Shown in pieces: positions 16,554-25,441 of a DNA stretch of 64,000 nt. The translations under genes and the position numbers were made by a program. Numbering within the stretch: position 1 is the first letter of the stretch; each line of letters starts with the position of its first letter. Below the pieces are notes generated by a model, which was not told the origin of the DNA, ran no database searches, and saw only the letters and a list, made by a program, of their open reading frames with translations. Source of the stretch: Bacillus sp. J37 (lineage in GTDB: Bacteria; Bacillota; Bacilli; Bacillales; Bacillaceae); the NCBI RefSeq assembly GCF_000518865.1, contig NZ_JAEK01000001.1, positions 1-64,000 on the forward strand. Direction: 5' to 3'.

Positions 16554-17761
16554 TGGCAAGATTTAAATATGAAGGTCGTGACCGTACCGGAAAAAAAACA
16601 GGGAAAATATCAGCAAATTCAAAACGTGAAGCAGTATTAAAGCTTAGTGAACAAGGAATACGTATGATCAGTATTGAAGAAATTCCTGAAACGTTTCTTA
16701 CGAAGGATATTGCAATTGGCAATCCTGTTAAACTTCAAGACTTTGTTATTTATTTAAGGCAATTTTCCACCCTATTACGTGCGGGTGTAACGATTGTAGA
16801 TGCTACAAATATTCTCTCAAAACAAACCAGCAGTAAGGCATTACGAAATGCACTTGAACAAATGGAAGAGGATTTAAAATCAGGACAGGCTTTATCTGTT
16901 AGTGCAGCAAAGCATAAACGGATTTTTTCTTCGATGTTTGTGAACATGATTAAAGCCGGTGAAGCAAGTGGAAGTATGGAAGAGACACTTGACAGATTAG
17001 CGATTCAATATGAAAAACAGCATAGAACAAAGCAAAAAATTCAGTCAGCCTTAGCCTATCCAATGGCAGTTGCGATCGTAGCCATTGTTGTTGTTATATT
17101 CTTATTAGTATCTGTTGTTCCTACCTTCGTGTCAATGTTTGAAGGCTTTGGAGCACAGCTGCCGGCTATTACGTTATTTGTCTTAAACTCTAGTATTTTT
17201 ATGCAAGAATACTGGTATGTCGTTATCCTGTTTTTTGTTGCGATTTTCGTTGGCTTTTATGCTTTACGTAAAAATAAGAAGACGAGATATTATATAGACA
17301 TGATTGCATTAAAAATGCCGATATTTGGGAGCATGATACAAAAAGCAGTACTTGCCAGAATGACAAGGACACTTAGTTCGTTATTTTCAAGTGCAGTACC
17401 TATTCTTCAATCCTTAATGATCGTAGAAAAAATCGTCGAAAATGAAGTGATATCAGAAGTATTGGCGAAATCACGAACTTCATTAGAAAACGGAAGATCT
17501 CTAACAGAGCCAATGAAACAGCATTGGGCCTTTCCGCCGCTTGTTACACAAATGATCGCGATAGGTGAAGAAACGGGTTCTCTTGATGAAATGCTAGGAA
17601 AAGTAGCCGATTTCTATGAAGAAGAAGTAGAAAATAGTACAGATCGTTTAAAGTCATTAATAGAACCGCTAATGATCGTTCTTTTAGCAGGGATCGTTGG
17701 TACTATCGTTATTGCAATAATTGTTCCAATGTTTGATATATTTAATCATATACAGATGTGA
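16553..17761 (+). CDS. pilC: Type IV pilus inner-membrane platform protein PilC
   Basis: 402 residues; the start overlaps the pilT stop (TAATG). It is a polytopic platform that couples the ATPases to the pilin. It has the short N-terminal RFKYEGRDRTGKKTGKI segment and two GspF domains, each about 120 residues (DFVIYLRQFSTLLRAGVTI and ARMTRTLSSLFSSAVPILQSL). Membrane helices lie near 165-190, 215-235 and 370-395, the usual three-helix pattern. The tight coupling to pilT fits a single transcription unit. Confidence 0.95.
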   Translation: MARFKYEGRDRTGKKTGKISANSKREAVLKLSEQGIRMISIEEIPETFLTKDIAIGNPVKLQDFVIYLRQFSTLLRAGVTIVDATNILSKQTSSKALRNALEQMEEDLKSGQALSVSAAKHKRIFSSMFVNMIKAGEASGSMEETLDRLAIQYEKQHRTKQKIQSALAYPMAVAIVAIVVVIFLLVSVVPTFVSMFEGFGAQLPAITLFVLNSSIFMQEYWYVVILFFVAIFVGFYALRKNKKTRYYIDMIALKMPIFGSMIQKAVLARMTRTLSSLFSSAVPILQSLMIVEKIVENEVISEVLAKSRTSLENGRSLTEPMKQHWAFPPLVTQMIAIGEETGSLDEMLGKVADFYEEEVENSTDRLKSLIEPLMIVLLAGIVGTIVIAIIVPMFDIFNHIQM

Positions 17762-17780
17762 ATTTACAAAATTTTTATAT

Positions 17781-17807
17781 TTGTAGTTAGATAGTATCAG
17801 GTATAAT
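17781..17807 (+). promoter_or_regulatory. Candidate promoter ahead of the major pilin gene
   Basis: TATAAT (17802-17807) has TTGTAG (17781-17786) 15 nt upstream, a short spacer. It lies in the 91-nt pilC-pilin gap. Separate transcription of the abundant major pilin would be expected. Confidence 0.45.
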
Positions 17808-17852
17808 GAATAAGAATTAGATAGAATGAACTACTATTTAGGAGGAGAAAAG

Positions 17853-18305
17853 ATGTTGAAGAAATTAATGAAAAATGAGCGAGGTTTAACATTAATTGAG
17901 CTATTAGCAGTTGTTGTTATTTTAGGAATTATTGCTGCGATTGCGATACCGGCTATTGGTGGGATGATTAATAACTCTAGAATTGATGCACATATTTCTA
18001 ATGCTCAACAAATTGCGAATTCAGCAAGGCTATATGTAGCATCTGTTGATCCCGATGCAAAAAAAATTACTCTTGAGCAATTAATTGAAAAAGACCTGTT
18101 AGAGAGTATTGATGATCCACAAACTGATGGAAATTACGATGAAAGTACGGTTGTAAATTTAGTAGAAGTTAGTGGAGACCTTGAATATCAAGTACAATTA
18201 TTCCCTGATGGGTCTGAAACAGGGTACATTAAAGTAAGTGATATTCCAGATGCAAATGATTTAACAAGAGAAGATTTTAAAGAAGCTAAGGTAGAATCTA
18301 AATAA
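17853..18305 (+). CDS. pilA: Major type IV prepilin
   Basis: 150 residues. ATG 17853 has AGGAGG (17840-17845) 7 nt upstream; an earlier in-frame ATG at 17826 precedes that site. The prepilin leader MLKKLMKNERG is cleaved before LTLIELLAVVVILGIIAAIA, with Glu at mature position 5. The transmembrane/polymerisation helix continues to about residue 36, followed by NAQQIANSARLYVAS and a small acidic globular head without cysteines. The own promoter, strong ribosome site and downstream hairpin suit a highly expressed subunit. The gene is called pilA by position and form; it could equally be named a GspG-like pilin. Confidence 0.9.
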   Translation: MLKKLMKNERGLTLIELLAVVVILGIIAAIAIPAIGGMINNSRIDAHISNAQQIANSARLYVASVDPDAKKITLEQLIEKDLLESIDDPQTDGNYDESTVVNLVEVSGDLEYQVQLFPDGSETGYIKVSDIPDANDLTREDFKEAKVESK

Positions 18306-18321
18306 AATAAAACTATAGGTG

Positions 18322-18350
18322 GATAGTCCTTGATTGGACTATCTATCTTT
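18322..18350 (+). terminator. Hairpin after the pilin gene, likely partial terminator
   Basis: GATAGTCC (18322-18329) and GGACTATC (18336-18343) form a perfect 8-bp stem with a 6-nt loop, followed by a T-rich but interrupted tract. It would lower read-through into pilD-pilO relative to the pilin. Confidence 0.7.
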
Positions 18351-18373
18351 CTATTAAAAAAGGAGCTACCAAA

Positions 18374-19147
18374 ATGCCAACAATTATCATCCTACACACC
18401 TATATCTTCATCCTAGGCGCAGTCCTCGGCTCCTTTTACAATGTCGTAGGCCTGCGCATCCCAATCAAAAAATCGATCGCATACCCTGGCTCAGCCTGCC
18501 CTGTATGCAGCGAAAAATTATCAGCAGTTGAATTAATCCCAATCCTATCCTACCTATTTCAAAAAGGTAAATGCCGAAATTGCAAAACTTTTATTTCACC
18601 GTTATATCCTTCAATGGAGTTACTCACCGCAATTCTTTTTACGATTTCACCGCTATTGGTGGGATGGTCAAAAGAATTGGTTATTGCCTGGACACTTATC
18701 TCATTATGTATGATTGTGATGGTTTCTGATTTAAAATATATGATTATCCCTGATAAAGTAAATGTATTTTTTCTTTTCCTATTTTTAGGAGAACGCCTTT
18801 TTATCCAAACAGATCCTTGGTGGGATCCATTTGCAGGGTTAGTGATTGGAACCTTAGTACCGCTTATCATTATTTTAGTAAGTCGCGGCGGCATGGGTGG
18901 CGGTGATATGAAGCTATTGGCTGTATTAGGACTTGCCTTAGGATGGAAACTTGTATTATTATGCTTTTTTCTAGCTACATTAATTGGTACAGTCGTTGGT
19001 ATTATTGGGATGATGATGGGCTTTATTAAAAAGGGAAAACCTTTCCCGTTTGGTCCATTCCTTGTGATCGGTGCATTAATTGCCTATTTTTTTGGCAATG
19101 ATCTTATCCGATTATATCTAACTTATTTTTTCCCTTACTTCTATTAA
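18374..19147 (+). CDS. pilD: Prepilin peptidase PilD/ComC
   Basis: 257 residues from ATG, with AAGGAG upstream. A membrane aspartyl protease (A24 family) that cleaves prepilin leaders and N-methylates the mature end. It contains the cytoplasmic zinc-type CPVC ... CRNC pair (about 38-70), the first catalytic Asp in MVSDLKYMIIPD, and the second in the GGGDMKLLAVLG (GxGD) motif, with about eight membrane helices. It occupies the comC position and may also serve the competence pseudopilins. The first ~60 codons are unusually rich in C-ending codons compared with the rest of the gene. Confidence 0.95.
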   Translation: MPTIIILHTYIFILGAVLGSFYNVVGLRIPIKKSIAYPGSACPVCSEKLSAVELIPILSYLFQKGKCRNCKTFISPLYPSMELLTAILFTISPLLVGWSKELVIAWTLISLCMIVMVSDLKYMIIPDKVNVFFLFLFLGERLFIQTDPWWDPFAGLVIGTLVPLIIILVSRGGMGGGDMKLLAVLGLALGWKLVLLCFFLATLIGTVVGIIGMMMGFIKKGKPFPFGPFLVIGALIAYFFGNDLIRLYLTYFFPYFY

Positions 19148-19161
19148 GAGAGGTTCTGAAT

Positions 19162-20157
19162 ATGGCATATCGTTTATTTTCTCAAAAACAACAAACAGTA
19201 AATTTATATATATCAAATTATTCCATTCAATTACTCGAGCTTAAAAGTATGGATCCATTAGTCGTTCACCGTTTCTATGAAAGCTATCTTCCTGAGGGGA
19301 TAGTAGCAGATGGGCGAATAAAAGATGCAGATAAGCTATCCATGATATTGGGGCAATGTATCCAAGATTGGGGCATTAAGAGGAAACAAGTCCGTTTTAT
19401 TACACCAGATGCTTTTGTAAGTGTCCGAAAGGTAATGGTACCTGTTGATTTAAAGGATGATGAAATAAAAGGATATCTTTATTTAGAGATCGGTCATAAT
19501 ATTCACTTACCATTTGAAGAGCCTGTATTTGATTTTGTTCCATTGCAAGAAAATGAAAAAGATAAGGAAATTCTATTATTTGCAGCACCTGAAGCAATCA
19601 TTAATGATTATACTGAGTTATTAGATGATCTAAAACTAGAAGCGAGTGCAGCCGATTTATCGGCACTCTCTCTTTATCGTTTACTTTTTCATCAAGAACA
19701 TGTGTCTGAGAAGGAAAATACCCTTCTAATAGAGGTAAAGCTTGATTCAATGAATTTAAGCATCTTTGAACAGTTAAAACCAATTTTCACCCGTCATTTA
19801 CCTTTGGATGGCATGCTTACAAATTGGTCTTATAAACTGGATCCCGAAACAAAACTTTATTATCAATACGAAATAAAAGAAAAGGAATTAATGCTTAACC
19901 ATTTCCGTGATACTGTGATGGAAATTGAAAAAATTATTAATTTCTATCGTTTTACACTTCACCAAGGAGACCATCAAATTACTCAGATTATACTTTTGGG
20001 TGATAATCCATATATAGAGAAATTTATGGAGATCTTACAAGAGTCGGTGACAATGATTAATGTGTCCCAACCACTAACAAAGGTGTACACACATAAAAAC
20101 ATGGCTGTTCCTAAAAAGTTTCATACTGTGCTTGGATTAGCATTAAAAGAGGTGTAA
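19162..20157 (+). CDS. pilM: Type IV pilus assembly protein PilM
   Basis: 331 residues. Actin-like (FtsA fold) cytoplasmic protein of the alignment subcomplex. The start (QTVNLYISNYSIQLLELKS) is the first beta-hairpin of the fold. RKQVRFITPDAFVSVRKVMVP and IKGYLYLEIGHNIHLPFEEP match the PilM region that precedes the nucleotide-binding site. A second actin-like half follows. Gaps to pilD and pilN are 14 and 8 nt. PilM normally binds the N-terminal motif of PilN, which is present in the next gene. Confidence 0.88.
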   Translation: MAYRLFSQKQQTVNLYISNYSIQLLELKSMDPLVVHRFYESYLPEGIVADGRIKDADKLSMILGQCIQDWGIKRKQVRFITPDAFVSVRKVMVPVDLKDDEIKGYLYLEIGHNIHLPFEEPVFDFVPLQENEKDKEILLFAAPEAIINDYTELLDDLKLEASAADLSALSLYRLLFHQEHVSEKENTLLIEVKLDSMNLSIFEQLKPIFTRHLPLDGMLTNWSYKLDPETKLYYQYEIKEKELMLNHFRDTVMEIEKIINFYRFTLHQGDHQITQIILLGDNPYIEKFMEILQESVTMINVSQPLTKVYTHKNMAVPKKFHTVLGLALKEV

Positions 20158-20165
20158 AAGCAATC

Positions 20166-20750
20166 ATGTTAGCGGAAATCAATTTACTCCCACAAAAACA
20201 ACAACGAAATTATACCAATTTACTGGTATTGCTGAGTATTGCCATCGTTCTATTAGCAGGGGCTGTTACTGTTTTAATGATGGTTAACCAAAAAAATGAG
20301 CAAATAACACAACTTGAACAAGAATACCAGCAGGTTCAGCAACAAACAGCAGTGCTTCAACAACAGGCAAGTCAAGATGATTCATCTAAGGCTGTAGCTG
20401 AATTGGAAAAAGCGATTGAGTGGTCTACGGAATATCCAATTGACTTTGTCCCTCTGTTAAATGAATTAACGAAAAATCTTCCTGAAAATGGGTATTTTTA
20501 TAGTTTGGAATATGCAAACAATGCCTCTTTAAACTTACTTGTTCAATTTGAATCTTCAAGAGAAGCGGCATATTATTTAAAACGGTTAAAAGATTCTGAG
20601 TTAATCAATGAAGTGAAGCTCGTTACTGTTGAAGCTGTTCCACTGGAGGATCAAGAAGATACAGTTCCACGTTATTTAGCAACCTATGAACTGTCAATAG
20701 ATCGAAATGCGGTAAAGGCTTTTCAAGAAGGGAGAGTGAGCAATGATTGA
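20166..20750 (+). CDS. pilN: Type IV pilus assembly protein PilN
   Basis: 194 residues. The first residues, MLAEINLLPQK, contain the INLLP motif that docks into PilM. A single membrane helix follows (about 19-40), then a Gln-rich coiled coil (about 45-75) and a ferredoxin-like extracytoplasmic domain. It overlaps pilO by 8 nt (ATG 20743 within the pilN end), so the two are translationally coupled. PilN and PilO form the membrane heterodimer that links the motor to the outer parts. Confidence 0.9.
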   Translation: MLAEINLLPQKQQRNYTNLLVLLSIAIVLLAGAVTVLMMVNQKNEQITQLEQEYQQVQQQTAVLQQQASQDDSSKAVAELEKAIEWSTEYPIDFVPLLNELTKNLPENGYFYSLEYANNASLNLLVQFESSREAAYYLKRLKDSELINEVKLVTVEAVPLEDQEDTVPRYLATYELSIDRNAVKAFQEGRVSND

Positions 20751-21504
20751 GTGGAGAAAGAAGCATACAATCCTCACAGTTCTCGCTGTCATTTTAACAG
20801 GTTTATTTGTGTATTTCTCATCTATACTCCTCCTTCAGCCAAAAACACTGGAGATTAAAAGCTTGCAAGGTCAAATTGACACAGAACATACACTTATCCA
20901 AACACTTCAAGCTTCCAATGAAGGAGGTAGTGAAGGGACGCTGCTGTCAGCGGTTGAATTACAAAAGATATTACCTGTCAGCCCATTTGAAGAGCAGTTT
21001 TTATTAGATTTAGAGAAAGCTGAAACCATCTCAAACAGTTTGATTACAACCTTAAACTTCCAAGATGGGGAAACTGTGACAGCCGAAGATGATGATGAAC
21101 TAGTCGAGGCATATGATGAAAAACTAGACCCCGAGAGTGAAACAGCTGGTAGTGAAGATGCTGCAGAGACGACAACATCAGATGTTATGCCAGAAGGAAT
21201 TGAAAAATTAACGGCTGAATTGTCTGTAACTTCTCCTAGCTATGTTGAAGTAGAGGAGTTTCTTAGACAGTTGGAAAGTACAAAAAGAATTACACAAATT
21301 GAGTCTGTTCAAGTAGAGGGAAAACAAGAACTTACACAATTAGCAGAAAATAGTGAGGAAAGTGAATTTACGTATCAAGTGGTTGTCTCGACATTTTATT
21401 TACCGAATCTTGAAGAACTAAAAAGTCAACTCCCACCCTTCAACACACCTCCACCAGGAGATAAAGAAAATCCGTTTATAAATTTAATAGATGAAGATGA
21501 GTAG
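20743..21504 (+). CDS. pilO: Type IV pilus assembly protein PilO
   Basis: 253 residues. One N-terminal membrane helix (about 10-30), a short coiled coil, then a two-part ferredoxin-like domain. Between the two halves lies a strongly acidic, probably disordered insert of about 40 residues (around 109-148, Asp/Glu/Thr/Ser-rich) that is not typical of PilO. A Pro-rich tail follows. It is the last pilus gene and is followed by a terminator. Assignment relies on position after pilN, length and topology; sequence conservation in this family is low. Confidence 0.8.
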   Translation: MIEWRKKHTILTVLAVILTGLFVYFSSILLLQPKTLEIKSLQGQIDTEHTLIQTLQASNEGGSEGTLLSAVELQKILPVSPFEEQFLLDLEKAETISNSLITTLNFQDGETVTAEDDDELVEAYDEKLDPESETAGSEDAAETTTSDVMPEGIEKLTAELSVTSPSYVEVEEFLRQLESTKRITQIESVQVEGKQELTQLAENSEESEFTYQVVVSTFYLPNLEELKSQLPPFNTPPPGDKENPFINLIDEDE

Positions 21505-21535
21505 CAAACTGTCAGAAAATGGCGGAAAATATTAT

Positions 21536-21567
21536 GGACAAGACGACAAATGTCTTGTTCTTTTTTT
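21536..21567 (+). terminator. Terminator at the end of the pilus operon
   Basis: GGACAAGAC (21536-21544) pairs with GTCTTGTTC (21552-21560) over a 7-nt loop, followed by seven T residues. Confidence 0.85.
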
Positions 21568-21629
21568 GCGTGCTTTTGTTAGCATAAGATCAATATGAAT
21601 GCTCGTGCAATAAGAAGGGTGGTAGGCAT

Positions 21630-22646
21630 ATGGACAAGCAGACCTCAGATACTGTGAAAATTAAAATAAATGGAAAGGACCGTCCCTTATCAGAAACAAA
21701 GGAAACGAATGAACAATACCAAATATCCTCATGGGAAGAAAAACGTAAAGCCGAAAAAGAAATGGCTTCTGCCAAAAAAGAAGAAGATGATTTTCCATGG
21801 CTCTTACCAGAGGATGATCCTGTTTTTGAAGAGGATCCAAAAGTAGTTATACCCTCTAAGAAGAAGTTATTATCAAATCAAAATGTGACGCCATTTCAAT
21901 ATTCTCCTAAAAAGAAAACCACCCGTAATCTTGGTTTTCCGATGAAGCAGATGACGACGATTGTATTGTTAGCTGTGGGACTTGGGGTCGGATTTGGATA
22001 TATTGCTTTAAATTTCTTGTCAAATGATGATATGCCAGCTGCAACTACTCCAACAGACGTCATTGTGACAGATGATTCAGAGGCTACTAATCCTTCTGAT
22101 CAAAAAGATGACGATCAGCCGACAAGCACCGCCACTTCAACTGCATCCTTGCAGCTTTATGCGGTACAAGGTGGAATTTTCTCATCAAAAGAAGGAGCGG
22201 AAACTGTAGCCGCGGAAATTAAAGAAAAGGGGTTGGCCTCATCCGTTATTGAAACAGATGGTTCCTTTACGGTGTTAGCAGGATTAGGGAAAGAAAAAAC
22301 AGAAACTAGTACCATGAATGAGCAATATAAACAACAGCAATTTCCGGATTTTTGGGGAGGAAAGCAGCTATCTCTATCCATTTCAACTACAAAAACACCT
22401 GAAGATTGGGTAAGCACCATTACAACGTTAGCTGCATTGTCAGCAGCTGTAACGAATAATCAGAGTGTTAATGCTGATGAACTGACAAAAATAGAACAAC
22501 AATTGAAAGCAATTGAAACAGGAAATGATAATGAAAAAGATTTAATTGAAAAGTTATCTCAAGCTTCAGCAAATATTAAGGAAAATAAAGGCTGGGAAGC
22601 ACAACAATCCATCCTTGACGTTGTTCAAACCTTACAGGGTAGTTAA
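21630..22646 (+). CDS. spoIIB: SPOR-domain protein, stage II sporulation protein B
   Basis: 338 residues. A charged cytoplasmic N-terminus of about 105 residues, one membrane helix (TTIVLLAVGLGVGFGYIAL, about 110-130), a Thr/Asp/Ser-rich linker, and an extracellular SPOR domain (LQLYAVQGGIFSSKEGAETV ... VIETDGSFTVLAGLG, about 170-255). A helical tail follows. SPOR domains bind denuded septal peptidoglycan; SpoIIB localises to the sporulation septum and helps engulfment. Its place before maf matches B. subtilis. Its start ATG follows GGGTGG. Confidence 0.88.
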   Translation: MDKQTSDTVKIKINGKDRPLSETKETNEQYQISSWEEKRKAEKEMASAKKEEDDFPWLLPEDDPVFEEDPKVVIPSKKKLLSNQNVTPFQYSPKKKTTRNLGFPMKQMTTIVLLAVGLGVGFGYIALNFLSNDDMPAATTPTDVIVTDDSEATNPSDQKDDDQPTSTATSTASLQLYAVQGGIFSSKEGAETVAAEIKEKGLASSVIETDGSFTVLAGLGKEKTETSTMNEQYKQQQFPDFWGGKQLSLSISTTKTPEDWVSTITTLAALSAAVTNNQSVNADELTKIEQQLKAIETGNDNEKDLIEKLSQASANIKENKGWEAQQSILDVVQTLQGS

Positions 22647-22648
22647 TA

Positions 22649-22700
22649 CAACTCCAAAGCTCCTTTATTTACATATAGAGGGGATTTGGGGTTGTTTTTT
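22649..22700 (+). terminator. Terminator after spoIIB
   Basis: CAACTCCAAA (22649-22658) pairs with TTTGGGGTTG (22685-22694), followed by six T residues. Confidence 0.8.
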
Positions 22701-22799
22701 ATCCACAAAATTCAAAAATGAAAAATTGTCCAAAAAAACCTCCTTTGGTAAGATATAGAAGTATCTTCTAATCTGAAACGAAGAAAGGATGTTTTACAC

Positions 22800-23369
22800 A
22801 TGAATTCGAACCTCATTTTAGCTTCAGCTTCTCCCCGTAGAAAAGAACTTCTAGAGCTTTTGCAACTTCCTTTTGAAGTGATAAGTAGTGAGGTTGAGGA
22901 GGTTGTAGACGAGAATCTTCATCCGGCAGACATGGTTCAGTCATTGGCCCAACAAAAAGCGGAAAGTGTTGCAAAAACAAAACCGAATTTCTATGTCATA
23001 GGTTCTGATACCCTTGTTGTGTATCAAGGGAAAATGCTTGGAAAGCCAAAAAATGAACAAGAAGCACGGGAAATGCTGACAATGCTTTCAGGACAAACAC
23101 ATGAGGTGTATACAGGTGTTTCAATTATTCACAATGGAAATCACCATTCCTTTTGTGAACAAACAAGTGTCACATTTTATTCATTATCTCAAAGAGAAAT
23201 AGAAGATTATATTCATACAGGAGAACCGATGGATAAGGCAGGGGCCTACGGTATACAAGGATTTGGTGCTCTTTTAGTGAAAGAGATAAAAGGTGATTAT
23301 TATGCTGTAATGGGTTTGCCGATTGCTAGAACAAAAAGAGAACTTCTGCATGCAGGTTTTAAGTGGTAA
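22800..23369 (+). CDS. maf: Maf family nucleoside triphosphate pyrophosphatase
   Basis: 189 residues. It hydrolyses dTTP/UTP and modified nucleotides and is linked to septum control. Motifs: LILASASPRRKELLELL at the start, SDTLVVYQGKMLGKP and GAYGIQGFGALLVKEIKGDY, all diagnostic for Maf/YhdE proteins. An AAAGGATG ribosome site precedes the ATG. It is placed between spoIIB and radC, as in B. subtilis. Confidence 0.97.
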   Translation: MNSNLILASASPRRKELLELLQLPFEVISSEVEEVVDENLHPADMVQSLAQQKAESVAKTKPNFYVIGSDTLVVYQGKMLGKPKNEQEAREMLTMLSGQTHEVYTGVSIIHNGNHHSFCEQTSVTFYSLSQREIEDYIHTGEPMDKAGAYGIQGFGALLVKEIKGDYYAVMGLPIARTKRELLHAGFKW

Positions 23370-23475
23370 CACCTCACTTTTTTAAGTCACCTATGGCATA
23401 AAACTATAGTGTAGGAACATGATAGTACACATAGAGAAAAAGTTTATGAGCAGAAAGGGAAACGAAGGAGGATAA

Positions 23476-24165
23476 ATGGAACCGTCAACCTTTAAAATCC
23501 GGGATTTCCCACAAGATGAACGACCAAGAGAGCGTCTTTTAAATGAAGGAGCTGATAAGCTGTCAAACCAGGAGTTATTAGCTATACTGCTCCGAACTGG
23601 TACGAAAAAGGAATCCGTCTTGGAATTGTCACAGAAATTGTTAAAGCATTTTGAAGGATTGAGAATGTTAAAGGATGCATCAGTTGAGGAAATTACAACG
23701 ATCTCAGGCATTGGAACAGCAAAAGCTGTGCAAATATTATCTGCTTTAGAGTTGGGCAGACGTATGAACCGATTAACATATGATGATCGGTTTGTCATTC
23801 GCTCCCCACAAGACGGGGCCAATTATGTCATGGAGGAGATGCGTTTTTTAAGTCAAGAACACTTTGTCTGCTTGTATTTAAACACCAAAAACCAAGTTCT
23901 TCATAAACAAACAGTGTTCATCGGCAGTCTTAACGCATCGATCGTTCACCCGCGGGAAGTATTCAAAGAAGCTTTGAAGCGGTCTGCTGCTTCTTTAATT
24001 TGTATACATAATCACCCTTCCGGAGATCCGTCACCAAGCCGGGAGGATATCGAAGTGACGAAGCGTCTAACTGAGTGTGGAAAGATGTTAGGGATAGAAC
24101 TTTTGGACCATCTTATTATCGGTGAACAAAAATATGTAAGTTTGAAAGAAAAAGGCTATATCTAA
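23476..24165 (+). CDS. radC: RadC/YsxA family JAB-domain protein
   Basis: 229 residues from ATG 23476 after AAGGAGG. The N-terminal third is a helix-hairpin-helix unit (EITTISGIGTAKAVQILSALELGRR). The C-terminal domain carries the JAMM metalloprotease-like motif HNHPSGDPSPSREDIEVT with an upstream Glu (HPREVFKEALKRSA). Despite the name, a role in DNA repair is not established. It is followed by mreB after a 232-nt gap. Confidence 0.95.
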   Translation: MEPSTFKIRDFPQDERPRERLLNEGADKLSNQELLAILLRTGTKKESVLELSQKLLKHFEGLRMLKDASVEEITTISGIGTAKAVQILSALELGRRMNRLTYDDRFVIRSPQDGANYVMEEMRFLSQEHFVCLYLNTKNQVLHKQTVFIGSLNASIVHPREVFKEALKRSAASLICIHNHPSGDPSPSREDIEVTKRLTECGKMLGIELLDHLIIGEQKYVSLKEKGYI

Positions 24166-24233
24166 TACTTTTTTTTTTGAGTAATTACGATATAATAAGA
24201 TTTATGAGTTTTTTTAGGAAAGAACCAAAAGAC

Positions 24234-24320
24234 TCTTTGTTTTGGGGAAGAGTGAGGAAACATGTCAAAACGTGAAATCTATATTGGGTTGTTTTGACAC
24301 GCACGTTAATCTAACAAAGA
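24234..24320 (+). promoter_or_regulatory. Nested stem structure in the mreB leader
   Basis: Outer arms TCTTTGTT (24234-24241) and AACAAAGA (24313-24320) are perfect complements. Inside them TGTCAAAAC (24263-24271) and GTTTTGACA (24291-24299) form a perfect 9-bp stem. The element lies between a TATAAT at 24191-24196 and the mreB start at 24398. It does not end in a T-run, so it is not a simple terminator. Confidence 0.5.
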
Positions 24321-24397
24321 AGAAAGTTGTATTCTGTCAATTTTCCTGAAAATAATAAGTAAAAAGTACATTCGTTTCAGAAAGGAAGATACACCCT

Positions 24398-25417
24398 ATG
24401 TTCGGAATTGGGACAAGAGACCTTGGGATAGATTTAGGGACTGCAAATACGCTAGTATTTGTAAAAGGAAAAGGAATTGTTGTTCGTGAGCCATCAGTTG
24501 TGGCCCTGCAAACAGACACAAAACAAATTGTAGCTGTAGGTAATGATGCGAAAAATATGATCGGTCGTACGCCTGGAAATGTTGTGGCCCTTCGACCTAT
24601 GAAAGACGGAGTTATTGCAGATTATGAAACAACTGCTACGATGATGAAGTACTATATTAAGCAAGCAACGACAAAAGGTGTTTTCGCAAGAAAGCCTTAT
24701 GTCATGGTATGTGTACCATCGGGAATTACCGCTGTTGAAGAAAGAGCCGTTATTGATGCAACAAGACAAGCCGGAGCCAGAGATGCCTATACAATTGAGG
24801 AGCCGTTTGCTGCCGCTATTGGGGCTAATTTACCTGTTTGGGAGCCAACAGGAAGCATGGTTGTTGATATCGGTGGAGGTACAACAGAAGTAGCCATCAT
24901 ATCACTTGGCGGTATCGTAACAAGTCAATCTATTCGTGTCGCAGGAGATGAAATGGATGAGGCGATTACTACATACATTCGGAAAACATATAACTTAATG
25001 ATTGGTGATCGTACATCTGAAGCTATAAAGGTTGAAATAGGATCAGCAGGTTCACCAGATGGTGTAGAAAACATGGACATCAGAGGACGCGATCTTTTAA
25101 CCGGATTACCTAAAACCATTGAAATTACAGCAGCAGAAATTGCAGAAGCTTTAAAAGATACAGTATATACAATTGTAGACACTGTAAAAAATACATTGGA
25201 AAAAACTCCTCCAGAACTTGCTGCAGATATTATGGATAGAGGAATTGTGTTAACTGGTGGTGGAGCATTGCTCCGAAATCTTGATAAAGTCATCGGGGAA
25301 GAAACCAATATGCCGGTATTGATTGCCGAAGATCCGTTGGATTGTGTTGCAATTGGAACTGGTAAAGCGTTAGAACACATTCATCTATTTAAAAATAAAG
25401 CAAGAGACAGCCGTTAA
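24398..25417 (+). CDS. mreB: Rod-shape determining protein MreB
   Basis: 339 residues. Bacterial actin that organises lateral wall synthesis under the membrane. It begins [20 protein letters not shown] (phosphate 1 motif); further actin motifs are [31 protein letters not shown] (phosphate 2) and [14 protein letters not shown] (adenosine). The N-terminal amphipathic start mediates membrane contact. AAAGGAAG precedes the ATG. The gene is followed by a terminator-like structure before mreC. Confidence 0.98.
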   Translation: MFGIGTRDLGIDLGTANTLVFVKGKGIVVREPSVVALQTDTKQIVAVGNDAKNMIGRTPGNVVALRPMKDGVIADYETTATMMKYYIKQATTKGVFARKPYVMVCVPSGITAVEERAVIDATRQAGARDAYTIEEPFAAAIGANLPVWEPTGSMVVDIGGGTTEVAIISLGGIVTSQSIRVAGDEMDEAITTYIRKTYNLMIGDRTSEAIKVEIGSAGSPDGVENMDIRGRDLLTGLPKTIEITAAEIAEALKDTVYTIVDTVKNTLEKTPPELAADIMDRGIVLTGGGALLRNLDKVIGEETNMPVLIAEDPLDCVAIGTGKALEHIHLFKNKARDSR

Positions 25418-25441
25418 GTAAATCGTGAAATAAGTTTTGAA

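Noticed and set aside
20807-21007. Second-frame ORF within pilO
   Set aside because: No ribosome site; pilO in the main frame has the expected topology and overlap with pilN.
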